Of a stretch of 64,000 nucleotides of DNA, positions 32,931-44,269 are shown in pieces. Position 1 is the first letter of the stretch, and every line of letters starts with the position of its first letter. The stretch is from Prorocentrum cordatum (taxonomy: Eukaryota; Sar; Dinophyceae; Prorocentrales; Prorocentraceae): NCBI GenBank assembly GCA_963575745.1, contig CAUYUJ010010469.1, positions 176,880-240,879 on the forward strand, in the 5' to 3' direction. The notes under the pieces were generated by a model. That model searched no databases, was not told the origin of the DNA, and saw only the letters and a list, made by a program, of their open reading frames with translations. A program made the translations under genes and the position numbers.

Positions 32931-33939
32931 TGAACCTTGGGGCAATGTTTGAAGACATTGGGGCTGACTTGGTGTCCTCTCGGGGCGCGCCCTCCCGTCT
33001 AGACCCATTGGGGAGGGGAGCGGTGGATGGGCAATCCCCTCCCCTAGGTTGAAGGGCTAGGGTGGAAGAGCAACCTCACATAATCACGTGAGCCCATAGG
33101 GCTGGCGGACTTGGGAGGGCGCCGCGTCCGCGCCTCAATTGTGTTGTTCTTCAGCCTGCGCCGTAACAACGGCAGCGTCGGCGATTATGTCGCTCCGGTT
33201 CCTTCCTCACCTTCTTTCATCCCAGTTCCTCTTTCTCCTCACCCTTCGCTCGTAATCCCTCCTCCCTTCGCTTCCACGCCAAACTGCCCCTGCAGTTATT
33301 AATGCATGATGTTCGTTCCTCTGACGTTCGCGGGGGGGCTCACACCGTCTTTGCGTTATCCGAGCTCCGAGATCTTCGGGTTTCCACCTTCGTTGAGTTC
33401 CTTGAACTGTTGTGCGCTTCGTTGCTACACATTGCATGTGCACTGGTTTGTGTGTTACAGTTGCGTCTGTTGACGTCGATACGCCTTGCTTTGAGTTGCA
33501 CATTATTGCATTGCATTGCCTTGCTTTTGTTTCGCTTTGCGTTTCATTGCAAGGCTTCGCGTTGCCTCGCGTCCCGTAGCATAGCCATCGCATGTATTTT
33601 CTGTGGAAGTGCTTCGCAGTGCATTGCATTGCTATTGTCATTGCGTATGAATACGGTGGATGGTTTCGCATTGCCTCTGCATGGCGCCCCTGCTCGATCT
33701 GCGTTTCTTTTGTTTTACCCACTCAACTGCAAGCCTCTCGCGAGTACGCGCATGCGCGCAGTTGTGGGCGTGCCAAGGGCTGAGGTTTGCTAGAACCTGG
33801 GCGCGCGAAGCGCTGGCGTGGTCCGTGCGTGTGGCCGCGACCATATGGGGGAAGTAGTGACTCGGGGGCGTGATCGCGGTCCGCTAACCAGTCGTCCGCC
33901 CCTTCCCCCTTCCCCTTTTTTTTTCCCTGAGGGGGTCGA
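32931..33939. other. unassigned spacer
   Basis: No supported gene. 33500-33640 has scattered GCATTGC/CATTGCATTGC words. Confidence 0.45.
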
Positions 33940-35971
33940 TTGCTGGTTTGGCTCAAGAGTTTGGCGGCGCGCATGCAAAGTGCAGTGACAGTCGTCGGGA
34001 TAATGCAGACAGCATTGGCTGCCGCTGAGAAGGACAGACACATGCTCACCAGCCTGTTGAAAGAGGGTCCAAGGTGTCGCCGCCCGCTGAGAGTGCAGAG
34101 CGATGTGGCCGTTCGCGCTGGCGTGTTGTGCACGGGCGGTCGGGAGGAACGCTGGCACGCCCCTTCCAGATTCCGTTCCTCCAAGTGCACAAGCAGTCAC
34201 TGGACATGCTACTACTACGTGGCGGAGTCGGAGAAGGAGCACACATGGCTGTGGGATCACGATGAGCGGCTCGAGCATTTCTTCGTCACCAACACATGGG
34301 GCGTTTCAGCCACGTGGCTCCAGCAGATGTCCCAACGATTGGCATTCCAACGCGCGTCGTTCGATAGCGATGCCCGCGTTCGCGAGATGGAGGCCGCGCG
34401 GTGCGGGGTGGAAGACCTCGTTCCTCACTGGGCAGAGCGCGGCAGCCTTGGTGGGGACATCAACTTGTCGCAAGCGCTGCCAGATGCGCTGCAGGCCATG
34501 TGGGATTGGTAGTCGGAGCTCATGCTCCAGAAACGAGTTCGGCTCCTCGCGGAGAGCGGCCAGCCGCAGACAAAAGGTCGTGATGGACGGGGATGCAACT
34601 TTAGCTCGGCGGATATGTGGGAGAGCTGCGGCAGAGCAGACGCGTTGCGCGCCCCTGGGGAAGCTGAAGTTCTCGGCCACGCAGCGCGCGCAAACCCGAT
34701 AGAGACCGCTTCGCGGTCGCCGCCGCAAAAACTAGCCACCAGCACGCGGCCGCGCGGGCGGCGCGGCCAGGAGGCGTTCCCGCCCCCCCGCCCCCGACAG
34801 TGCGGCGGGCCGCCCTTCCCGCGGCCCCCTGCCGGCCCGCGTCGGCCCCCCGCCAGAGGCATCGGCGGACTTAGCGGGGGTGGCCGCGTTGGCGGGCCCA
34901 GGGAACGGCCGACGCTGCCCCGGCGGCCCCGAACTTCCGCGGCGCTCTTCCGGGGGCGGGGGGGCGGCGCGCGGTCGTGAAAATTGCAGCAACGCCCGAT
35001 AGACACGGTGGGGGGCGCCGTCTATCCCCCGCTCGGTGAGATCGCGAAAGCATAAGGGGGCGGCGACGACGGGCGGCGGCGGTGGCGGCGGCGGGGGCAG
35101 GCGACAGGGGCCCAGGGCCGCGTCTGGAACACCGAGCTCGTCGATTGCGCGCCGCGGAGCCCCCGTGGGGGGTGGGCGGATTTCGAGGCGATGTGCGGCG
35201 GCAAGCGCGTCGCCCAGCAGATCAACGTTGGCGCGGAGACCCCCCGCAGCGAGGTGATCGTCGCGCGCTGGCGGCGGCGGGCGCTAGAGAACGCAGCCAG
35301 GACTGAGCCGTGCGACGCGTGCCCAGCGGCGGGGGAGGGCGCGGGGAACCCGAGAGCGCGCCGACGCTGGTTGATCCCCCCGACGCAGACCTCCGCGCGG
35401 CGTCGCGCAAGACTCGCAAGGAGGCGCATGCCGCGGGCGCTAGCCGATTCAACGAGAAGCGCGGGCGGTTGCATGCCTGCACTCCAGTTGGCTACGTCCT
35501 GCACCTGAAGGAGTACGCGGGGGCAGAGACTTTGCCTCAGCGGTATTTCTCCCTGGCCGAGGTCGTCGACAAGGCGCCGTCGGCGACGGCGGCGCGGTGC
35601 GACGACGCGCGCCGCCTGCGCGAGCGCGCGGCCGAGCGGGCAGAGGACGGGGCATTGGCTCGCCAGCTGGCGTTCCCCAACATGCGCTACATCGCGGGCG
35701 GGTTCACCGCGCGGGCCCACGGTGCCTGGCCAAATTTCCCCCGCAGGCTGATGGGGGCAAGGTCATCGCGGAGCGCGACGACGGCCAGGTGCGCGAGCAG
35801 CTGTTCGGCGCCCTCGGGCGCCACGTGTATGTAGCGCGTCGCGTGGGCCAGTTCACGTCTGCCTTTTTCCTGATTGTGATGGCTGGCGCGCGGAATGAGA
35901 AGTGGCTGAGCGAGCGCCCCCTCGAGGGCCGCCCTGGCCGGCGCGCCGGCAGCGTCGGGGCGCGCCGCTGA
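33940..35971 (+). pseudogene. KDZ-like (CxC-type) DDE transposase remnant
   Basis: Three coding pieces in the same direction. 33940-34512 includes HFFVTNTWGVSATWLQQMSQ. A TAG at 34510 interrupts, but the same frame continues (SELMLQKRVRLLAESGQPQTK) until an extra A in AAAA near 34580 shifts to VVMDGDATLARRICG. After about 600 bp of GC-rich sequence (intron or decay) 35310-35740 reads LHACTPVGYVLHLKEYAGAE, QRYFSLAEVV, CDDARRLRE and AFPNMRYIAGGF. A frameshift near 35740 leads to REQLFGALGRHVYVARRVGQ FTSAFF. From memory of the family this matches Kyakuja-Dileera-Zisupton-like proteins, where the core reads HDDACHLR; here His and Cys of that motif are lost. Non-functional. Family assignment by recall, not search. 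Confidence 0.5.
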
Positions 35972-36167
35972 ACGGCGGCGACGGATCGCTTCGGATTGGC
36001 ATCTAGGCTGCAGGGGGGCGCCGGAAGAACAGATGGGGGCACGGAGGAAGGTAGAAGTAGCAATGTAAGGGGGGCAGATTGTCGCTGCATGTTTTGCAGC
36101 CCCGGGGCCTTCGCAGAGAGGGGCCCCGGGCCCGCGCGGGCGGCGGCCGGCCCCGCCGCCGCGGCCA

Positions 36168-37021
36168 TTGGCGCCGCCAGCCGCCGCGCCCCAGTCATCG
36201 CCAGCAGACCCCCGCGCCGCGACCAGGCAGACGCGCGCCTGCAGCATGGGGTCGCCGACGCGCCAGTTCCGGGAGGAGGCGGAAGCGATTTGCGGAGCGG
36301 TGGGCCACTTCTACAAGTTGGAGGAGGCGATCGGCCGAAAAGCTTCGCAGGATATGCTTTGCTTGTCTGCGCGAGCGCCGCGCCGCGTGTTCTGGCGCGG
36401 CGCGGCCGCCCTGGCCCATTTGCGCGCCCGCGCAAACGGGGCCGTGGCGCAGGTCTTCCCGGCGACCCCGGCCCCGCGCCGCACCCGGTGATCAGCGTGA
36501 ATTATAATATACCCGCAGACCCGCAAGAGCTCTGGGCACCGGGCCAGCCTCACATCGGGGCTACCATAGACAAGCGCGCGCTGGACGTTGCCGAGGAGGA
36601 GGCGAGGGGCCGCCCCCGCAGGCCGTCGAGGCGTTGCTCGGGCGACTGGTGCCAGGTGGCGCCCAGCGAGGTCCATGGATTGTCTGGGCGGGCATATTTC
36701 GGGGCGCTCGTGAACTTGGACGAGGCGCGCCGCGTCTTGAACATGGTTGGACTCATCCCAGCGCAGAACGGGAGAGGTCGCGCTGGGGGAGAGGCAAGGG
36801 GTCCCCCCCCCGCCGCCGAAGCGTCTGGAAGACCCGCCCCCAGGTTGCCCCCGCGACTCATGCCTGAACCCCCCGCCCCCCCCCAACCGGATTTTCTTTT
36901 CCTTCTGCTGGGCGCCCGCCTTCGCGGCGAGCCTCTAAACCCGGGCCCGCCGGCGGCGAGTGGATATGTTTCTTTCTTCCACGCGCGCGATGCCGGCGGG
37001 GCCCCGGGCCCCTCCAGCTAG
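36168..37021 (+). CDS. hypothetical coding-like region, unrecognised
   Basis: Two frames look coding. One (36168-36491) reads RQFREEAEAICGAVGHFYKL and FWRGAAALAHLRAR. The other (about 36510-36770) reads ELWAPGQPHIGATIDKRALD and then DWCQVAPSEVHGL, which faintly recalls the start of a SET domain. A pyrimidine stretch and AG near 36480-36510 could separate exons. No start codon or full domain is identifiable. It follows directly on the transposase remnant and may be part of it. Confidence 0.2.
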
Positions 37022-37474
37022 AGTTAATCTAGCATGTGCGCGCAACTGGCGCCATCGCGCGCAAGCGCGCAGCTGCCCCTACAGAGCGCCGGGTCACGCA
37101 GTGCAGCTAGTCTCGTCGAACTGTGATTGAGATATTTAAGGGGCATTTGGCTACTTGACTTAGGAGCAGGAAATGTGATAGGAACGCGACGTGGGAGCGC
37201 GGAGACACAATCTAATCGCGATCACAGAATGCGGAGACGCGATAAAGTGTCGATTTAGGAAATAGGACACGCGGCAGCGCGCAAATTATCCGCGAGGGCT
37301 TCGCCCCCTGCCGCCGGCCCCCTCTCTTGGATAATGCGCCATGCAAGAGCTATGTCGTGAGGCCTGGGCGCTGTCGTGAGGCAGCATCGGCACTTCATGC
37401 GAGGCCGACTCGCGATGGGCAAAACCAATTGATCACCAGAGGGGTTGCCACGCTTGGCGATTGGCAAGACGTCG
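37022..37474. other. unassigned spacer
   Basis: No gene seen; 37130-37260 is locally AT-richer with repeated GGAGACGCGAT-like words. Confidence 0.4.
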
Positions 37475-38290
37475 CGGCCCCGCGGATCTGCGTAAGGGGT
37501 GCCGCCGAATTTCAGAAATGTGGTAAATCTCATGCGTTTTTGGACCCTGACCCTGCCGATCTGCGGGAGGGGTGCCAGCAAATTTCAGACATGCGGCAAA
37601 TCCCGTGCGTTTTTGGACCCGGGCCCTGCAGATCTGCGCGCGGGGTACAACCGAATTTCAGAAATGTGGCAAATCCGTTTTTTGCACCCTGATCCCGCCG
37701 ATCTGCATGAGGGCGCCGCCGGATGTCAAACGCGCGGCAAATCCGGATTGTTTTTGCGCACTGGCCCCGCCGATCTGCGCGGGGCGCCGCAGAATTTCAG
37801 AAATGTGGCAAATCCTTTTTGTGTTTTTGGACCCCGACCCCGCCGATCTGCGCGAGGGGTGCCGCCGAATTTCAGAAATGTGGCAAGTGCCATGTGTTTT
37901 TGGACCCTGGCCCCGCCGATCTGCGCGAGGGGTGCTATCAAATTTCAGACATGTGGCGAATTCCTCGTTCTTAGATCCTGGCCCCGCCGATCTGCGCGAG
38001 GGGCGCTGCCGATGTTCAGGAATGTAGCAAATCCGCTGCGTTTTTGAACCTGGCCCCGCCGATGTGCGCGAGGGGCGCCACCGAATGATAGAAATGTGGC
38101 ACATCCTCTGTGTTTTGGGGCCCTGACCCCGCCGATCTGCGTGGTGGGGCGCCGCGGATCTTCAGAAATGTAGCGCGTCCCTTGTGGGCCCCGACCCCGC
38201 CACTTAATTTCAGATGCGCGGCGAATCCCTTGCGTTTTTCTGGCCCTGGCCCAGCCGTATCTGCGCGAGGGGTGGCAATTTTTACGCGCC
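37475..38290. repeat. 72-73 bp satellite, about 10-11 copies
   Basis: The word CCGATCTGCGCGAGGGGTGC marks each unit: GATCTGC occurs at 37485, 37558, 37631, 37700, 37772, 37845, 37918, 37989, (38061) and 38134. Each unit also holds AATTTCAGAAATGTGGCAAA and GTTTTTGGACCCTG. Both strands stay open; the frames are not genes. Confidence 0.9.
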
Positions 38291-38341
38291 CCGGCAATTC
38301 AGACAATGCGATTTCGCAGCGGTAAAAATGCCCGTTTTTTT

Positions 38342-38343
<2 letters not shown>

Positions 38344-38382
<39 letters not shown>
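38344..38382. repeat. poly-C tract, 39 bases
   Basis: Uninterrupted C run; length may be affected by sequencing. Confidence 0.9.
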
Positions 38383-38977
38383 TTCCGCGCCGCATCAACA
38401 AGGAACAATGAGCAGCAAGAAGTCAACGAGGAACAGTTCGCAGCAATAAGCATAACTATAACAATGCAAAGTGGAAGCTGCAAATGGCACGGGAAACTGC
38501 GAACCTCCAGCCTACAGCCTGGTGGCCCCACAGGGGGGCCGGCGGGCGTGAGCAAAAAATCATAGCGCAATTACTATTCGAGTGATGTTGCATTACATTT
38601 GCAATATGGGCTCTTGCGCGCCCCTCTCTGGTCGCGCTGGGGGGGGGGGCGCGCGCCCCCGCGGCTGAGCGCTCGTTCTTCTCCGGCGGGGGCGGCCCCC
38701 GTGCGCGCGCCCGTCGCTATGGATGGCGTTCTTTCTTCCGCGGGAACCAAGCCCCCCGGGTTCTTCGGCGCGCTCCAGGGGCACCTTCCGCCCAGAGGGC
38801 GCCTCGCGGGTCTAATGTCGAAGTCGCCCCGGTGATGCGCCCAGGGGGCGAATCCCTTCGCGGTCGCGGTCGCGGCCGCGGCCCGCGCGTCGGGCGGGCG
38901 CTTCTGCTCGGGCGCGGGCGCGCGCGCTCGCGGGGCGAGGCGGGGGGCGCAGGGGCGCGCGGGGCCGCCCGCCACTG

Positions 38978-40200
38978 GTGGAGATTCGAGCATCGGAGTT
39001 CGGCGAGCTCACGCAGACGGGCCACGCTTGCATGGCCACGAAGAGCGCGGGGGCATTCAGCCAGGATGCCGAACAGACGGTGTCGATTGACATCGGAGGC
39101 AACGGGCGCCCCGCCATCGTCGCGCCGATGCTCCGCGGCACCCTCGGCGGCGACGCAGTTGCGACTCCGCGCAGGCTGCCTTTCTCCCCCGGGCGCCCAA
39201 TGGGGCCGCATGCGCCGCTTCCGTTCCGCTTGGATGTCCACGCCACGTTCAAGATGTGGGAGTGGCCGAAGTTGCTCGAATGCATGGCGAAGCCGTTGGG
39301 GCTCCTGCGCGAGCCACCGGCTGCGCGGCGCCGGCGCGCGCCTTCTGGGCCCCGCCGGCGAACGGGGCGCAGGCGGAGTCAGACGCAAAGGACGACCAGC
39401 GCGCGGAGTTCCACCGGGATTGCCGCGGCTATTCCGTGACGCTTGTGGACGGGGCGGCAATTTGGTTGCGTTTCCGGAGCGGCGGCGACGGCGTCGCCCC
39501 GGAGATCCGCGCCGCGAGCAGGGACGTGCCGGTGAAAGAGGGGCTGGACTTGAGGTCGATGGCGGCGCGCGTCCTGCCGCGCTTGTCGAAGGCCCACGTG
39601 GAGGCCCCGTGGACGGAGGCCGCCCGCTTGACTCTCAAGGGCTTCCAGACCGTGAACGACGCGCAGTGCGCTGTGATGTGCGAGGAGCAGTGCGAGGGGC
39701 GCGCCGCCGCTCTGGGCGCGAGACCATGGATGCTCGGGATGATCTCCGTCGCCCTGGTCACCATGGAGATTGCCGTGGGCGAGTGGGGGGATCGCGAGGC
39801 GATGGCCGAGGGGGGCCGCGTTGTGCGGGCGTGGGGCATCCTTGCCATTTTCCACATGATTCGCAAAATCATGGAGGAGTGGGCCATGTCCGTGCAAGAG
39901 GTCGGAGAGGCCGGTCTCGCCGCGCGGGATTTCGCGGCCCGCGGGGCTGCCGCGACCGCGCGGACGCGGGGCTGCCGCGACCGCGCGGACTCCGGCGAAC
40001 CGCGGGAGGAACGCGGCTGCGAGGGCGATGCGGCGGCCAGCGCCGCGGGGGGGCCCGCCGCCGAGGAGGCGGCGCCGCCCGCTTTGGAGCCGGGCGGCGA
40101 GGAGAGCATTCAGGAGATCGATGCGTGCCGACGAGGAGGCCGCCTGCAGGAGACGAGGTGCACGGGGGGCCCAGGGGGGGGCGGCGCGACGGGCCAGGCG
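38978..40200 (+). CDS. hypothetical coding-like region, unrecognised, one frameshift
   Basis: 38978-39310 reads ELTQTGHACMATKSAGAF, VSIDIGGNGRPAIVAPMLRG and HATFKMWEWPKLLECMAKPL. From about 39370 coding-like sequence moves to the next frame: EFHRDCRGYSVTLVDGAAIW, VKEGLDLRSMAARVLPRL, then a hydrophobic WMLGMISVALVTMEIAVG and an Ala/Glu-rich tail. A one-base indel near 39290-39330 or a short intron would join them. No domain recognised. A perfect 9-bp stem (CGCCGCCCG/CGGGCGGCG) lies at 40073-40099 within the tail. Confidence 0.3.
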
Positions 40201-40435
40201 CTGCGCGGGCCCATCATCCTCATGCCAGGCGACCCTGGGCGCACCTGGCATGGATGTCGGCCACGGCGAGGACCCCTTCGCGCTCGTGGAAATCGCGTGC
40301 CCGCCCCACCCCGGCAGTGCGCTTCCTGGGGGCCACGGCCTCCCAGGGGCTTCCTGCGGCGGCGAGCTCGACATTCGGGTTCGCGTTCCCCTTTCGGGGC
40401 CCCTCTTGGGGCGTTATTGGGGGCCTCGACACAGA

Positions 40436-40770
40436 CCCTGTTCCGACCAGGCCCGGTTCCGACCCGCCCGGTTCCGCCGACGCCTGGCTCCGACCCGCCC
40501 GGTTCCGACCAGGCTCGGTTCCGACCAGGCCCGGTTCCGACCAAGCCCGGTTCCGACCCGCCCGGTTCGGGCTCGCCCGGTTCCGCCCCGGCCCGGTTCC
40601 GCCACCAGATCAGGGGCGCGCAATCCCGGCGCCTGGGGCTTTCGCGCGGCGGAACAGGGCCGGCCCGAACAGGGCCGGCGGAACAGGGCCTCGGCGGAAC
40701 AGGGCCTCGGCGGAAGAGGGCCGGTCGGAACAGGGCCGCGGCGGAAGAGGGCGGGCCGGAACATGGCCGG
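40436..40770. repeat. CCCGGTTCCGACC array followed by GGAACAGGGCCGG array
   Basis: Forward units of about 13-16 bp (40436-40605), a short spacer with GCGCCTGGGGCTTTCGCG, then partly complementary units (40650-40770) running into the gap. The same arrangement occurs at 59440-59800. Confidence 0.8.
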
Positions 40771-40870
40771 NNNNNNNNNNNNNNNNNNNNNNNNNNNNNN
40801 NNNNNNNNNNNNNNNNNNNNNNNNNNNNNNNNNNNNNNNNNNNNNNNNNNNNNNNNNNNNNNNNNNNNNN
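40771..40870. other. assembly gap, 100 N
   Basis: Fixed-size run of N; true length unknown. Confidence 1.
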
Positions 40871-40954
40871 AGGAGGAGGAGGATGAGGAGGAGGAGGAGG
40901 AGGAGGAGGCGGAGGAGTAGTAGCAGTAGCAGTAGCAGTAGCAGTAGCAGTAGC

Positions 40955-41051
<97 letters not shown>
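40871..41051. repeat. (GGA)n then (TAG)n microsatellite
   Basis: GGA to 40915, then CAG/TAG and about 36 TAG units to 41051. A second (TAG)n is at 47763-47893. Confidence 0.95.
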
Positions 41052-41052
<1 letters not shown>

Positions 41053-41148
41053 GCGCCTCGCCCAGGCGAGTGGCGCCCTCTCCCTGGCACTTGGGCCGCC
41101 CCGCGTGGGCCAGGGAGAGGGGCCGCAGGGGCGGGGGCCGACGTGGCG

Positions 41149-43605
41149 ATGCCGCCAGCCGCAGCTCCCCACGAGCTCGACGGCGCAGCGGAACTCCACC
41201 GCCGCGTGGCCAACCACCTCAAACGTCAGTTTGGCCGTTTCCCCCGCCGTGGAGGGGCGGGGCCTGGAGGAGGACGCTACGAGCACTGGGCCCCTCTCAA
41301 GCACGACGAGGATGGGGCAGAGGCGGTGGCCAACACGCTGGCTCGACTGGCCATCGGGGACCTCCCCCCCGAGGCGCTAGCCGCCATGACGGCGGCGCGC
41401 CTCACAGGCATCCCGAAGGCAACCCCTGGGGATGTGCGAGTCCTGGGCTGTGGAAATGTCACCCGCCGCATGGTGGGCCGCAGTGCCGCCAAAGTCCACC
41501 ACAAGGACATGCGGACGGCGGTGGGGGACCAGCAGTTCGGCCTGGCCAAGGACGGATGTGGTGCACTCCACCGACGCCTATGCACGATGGCCAACTCGAG
41601 CCCAGGCAAGTGGGTGGTGGCGGTGGACTTCGGGGATGCGTTCAGCAACATCCCCCGTGACCTGGTGAAGGAGGCCGTGCGCAGCAAGGTGCCTGCGCTG
41701 GCCCCGTTGGCGGAAGCCTGGCCCCCCGCCCGAACACGCCGCGCGGCGGGGGGCGGGTCGCAACCCGCCCAGCTGTTCGACCAGATCCGTGGCCTCGACC
41801 AGGGCTGCCCGATGAGCCCAGGCTTCTACGCGGTTGGTACCGCGGATGCCCTCAGCATCGGCCGCGTGGCTGTGCGCGCGGTGGACATGGAAGGGGACTG
41901 CTTAGCCTTCCTGGACGACGCGTACTTCGTGGGCACCGCGGCCGCCGTGTTCCGCGGCTTGGATGCGTGGCGCGCCCGCATCGAAGCCCACGGGATGAAG
42001 CTCAAGATGTCCAAGACCCAGATATGGTCCCCCGACGCCCAAGCTGTCTTGCCGCCCGAGTTTGCAGAGTACGCCCAGTACCGTGTCCAGAAGATCAAGG
42101 CGGCGGGGCCCGCCCTGGCCTGCGCGAACCACGACGTGGACACCGACTGGAGGGACGTCCCACTCACGGATTTCGCCGTCCCAGAGGACCTCGATGAGGG
42201 AGGGCGCGGGCAGGCTGGCGGCGCCGGGGCCGCCCCGAGCGCCGCCGCGCCACCCCCCTGCGGCGAAGCCTTCCTCCAGAAGCAGGACCGTTACTTCATG
42301 GAGCTGCTGACGCTTCGCGGACACGGGCTCTCTGCCTTCGACGCATTCCAGCTAATGCGGATCTGGTCGAGGGGCGCCTGCGTCCACATCTAGCGGGCGC
42401 TCCCGCTCACGGCGGCATGGAGCCGCAGGGTGGATGACGGAGTGGTCGCCTTCGTCAACGCCTTGCTCGGGGTCACGGCGGCCCCCAGGGAGCAGATCTT
42501 CATGAAGGTCAGCGACGGGGGCCTGGGCTGTGGCAGCGCTGAGCAGCGCGGCCCAGCCGCCCTCCTGGCATCCTGGGGAGCTGGGATTCACGTGGCAGCC
42601 CAGGAGCTCCGAGAATCGACAACGATCGGCCTCTTTCGGAGGTGGCCAGGCCTTGGCCGTGCCCTCTCAGCAGCAGACGAGGAGCAGGGGCGGCTGGCTG
42701 GCGGCCGTCGTCCTCGGAGCGACCGCTGGCAGGGCCTTCTGGAGGGGCGGAAGGGAAAGGACCAGAAGACGTACACCCAGCACGTGCGGGACCACGTCAC
42801 CAAGACGTTCACAGCCGCGCTGCCAGTAACGGCAGCGGCGGCGGCGCACAGTGCCTCGGGCAGCCCAGCGGGCGTCTGGTTGGATAATTTCGAGGGGGTC
42901 TCGCCCCTCGCCGACCACGCGTTCTGCATTGCTGCCAAGAGGCGCATGCACCTGCCGCTGCTGCAGTCCGAGTGCACGTGCCAGAACCGACCAGCAGCGC
43001 CCACCCGCGCGATGGCGCAGCACGGCCCGACGCGCGGCCGCGCGGTGGACGTTTGGGGCGTTCGTGCGCTCAACTGCCCCGGGGGAGGCGGCCCGACGCG
43101 ACGCCGCAATGCCATTCGAGACGCCGTGGCGCTCTGGCTGCGCGAGGTGGGCCATCATGCCCCGCTGGAGCAGGTCATCCCAGAATGTTACACGGAGGAG
43201 CAAGGGGCGGCCACATTGGGCGTGGTCTACCATCGTGGCATCCATGGCCGAGTTTGCCTCGACATCAGCTTGGCGGACGAGGCGGCAGTGGCCCAGACGG
43301 GGCGGCCGCGCCAGGCAGCCCTGCAGCGCAGAGAGAAAGTGAAGCACCGTAGGTACCCATTTTCGGGCCTGGTGCCCTTTGTCCTAGATGTCAACGGCCG
43401 CTGGGGCGCAGAGGCGGAGACGTGGCTGCGCCGTGCCGCGGGGGAATTGGCTGAGGCCGAACGGCCCGCGGCTCGCCCTGCAGGGGCAAATTGCGGAGCA
43501 GGTCGCCCTGGCGACGGAGGATGCAGCGAGACTGGGTGCAGGGGCCGCCCCGAGCGTCCAGTCTTGACTAGCTGTGGCCCCGCCCCACTTGCATGCGAGC
43601 ACTGA
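41149..43605 (+). pseudogene. non-LTR reverse transcriptase with C-terminal restriction-like endonuclease
   Basis: ATG at 41149. RT motifs in order: VRVLGCGNVTRRMVGR (finger), WVVAVDFGDAFSNIPR (motif A), LDQGCPMSPGFYAVG (motif B), CLAFLDDAYFVG (motif C, Leu in place of Tyr before DD), HGMKLKMSKTQIW (motif D/E). One TAG at 42391-42393 interrupts; the same frame then runs to TGA 43603-43605, 818 codons in all. The C-terminus has CTCQ, ALNCPGGGGPTRRRNAIRD and a following VIPE, which resembles the zinc knuckle and endonuclease of R2-like elements; the expected R-P-x-D residue pair is weak here. A 50-bp hairpin-forming insertion (41721-41770) lies between motifs A and B. Inactive as read unless the TAG is read through. 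Confidence 0.8.
41721..41770 (+). other. double hairpin inside RT coding sequence
   Basis: GCCCCCCGCC (41721-41730) pairs with GGCGGGGGGC (41745-41754); overlapping it, GGGCGGGT (41751-41758) pairs with ACCCGCCC (41763-41770) around a CGCA loop. The two stems share bases 41751-41754, so they are alternatives or a switch. Confidence 0.65.
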
Positions 43606-44269
43606 CCCACCTCTCCCCTTCCTCTTTCCCGCAGCCCTGGGCGGTCATAAAAAAAATGTGCCACCTCTGCAGTGTGCAAGGTTTCGCTCAGTCTCCAGGT
43701 CGCGCACACAGCGCGCTTCTGTAGTGCCATGTTTGGTCTGTACGCCATGGTGTGTTGCCTCCTCGCGTTGCGCATGTTGTGGTCTCGGCATGCCTCATCT
43801 TTGATGCTCGTCATCTCTGGCATGAGGTGGTCTCGCTGCCCATCGGGGATGAGCCTTCATGCAACCAACAGCACCTGCCCTAGGCCGCTGGCTAAAGAGG
43901 CGTCAAGAGGCGTTGAAGATCGGGGCCTCCCCGCGGGTCCTGGGGCCGTCGGCTGCCCGCCGCCCGTTTTGTCGCCCGCCCGCGACGTGGTTTCCTCGTC
44001 CCCTCCCCCCTCTCTTGCCCGCCCAGGGCCCCGAAAAGGGGTCAGGCCGTTTTCCGCCAACATAATGCACGGGTCCCGCGCATCTGGAACCGCTGGCTTC
44101 AGCCCATCGTCTTCCTGTGTCACCTTTGTCCCGCCCTGGCAGTTGGCCGCCCCATTTTGGTTCGGTGTACAGCCTCCCCCCCCCCCCCCCGTCAGCTGTT
44201 TGGTTCGTGAGTAACTGCCCCGCGCATTCTCTCGAGCTGCACCTCTCGTGCCATCCACCCGACCAAGTG
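43606..44269. other. inter-ORF spacer
   Basis: No gene supported. Contains GCCCC-GAAAA-GGGGT (44031-44044) and an 13-C run near 44178-44190 just upstream of the next ORF. Confidence 0.5.

Noticed and set aside
33500-33640. CATTGCATTGC words as a regulatory array
   Set aside because: Too irregular and short; looks like simple-sequence drift.
38687-38701. CGGGGG-CGG-CCCCCG as a family-2 hairpin
   Set aside because: Inner stem fits but there is no outer stem or 3' bulge, and it lies outside the retroelement.
40028-41380. ORFs spanning the gap
   Set aside because: They read through 100 N and are meaningless across 40771-40870.
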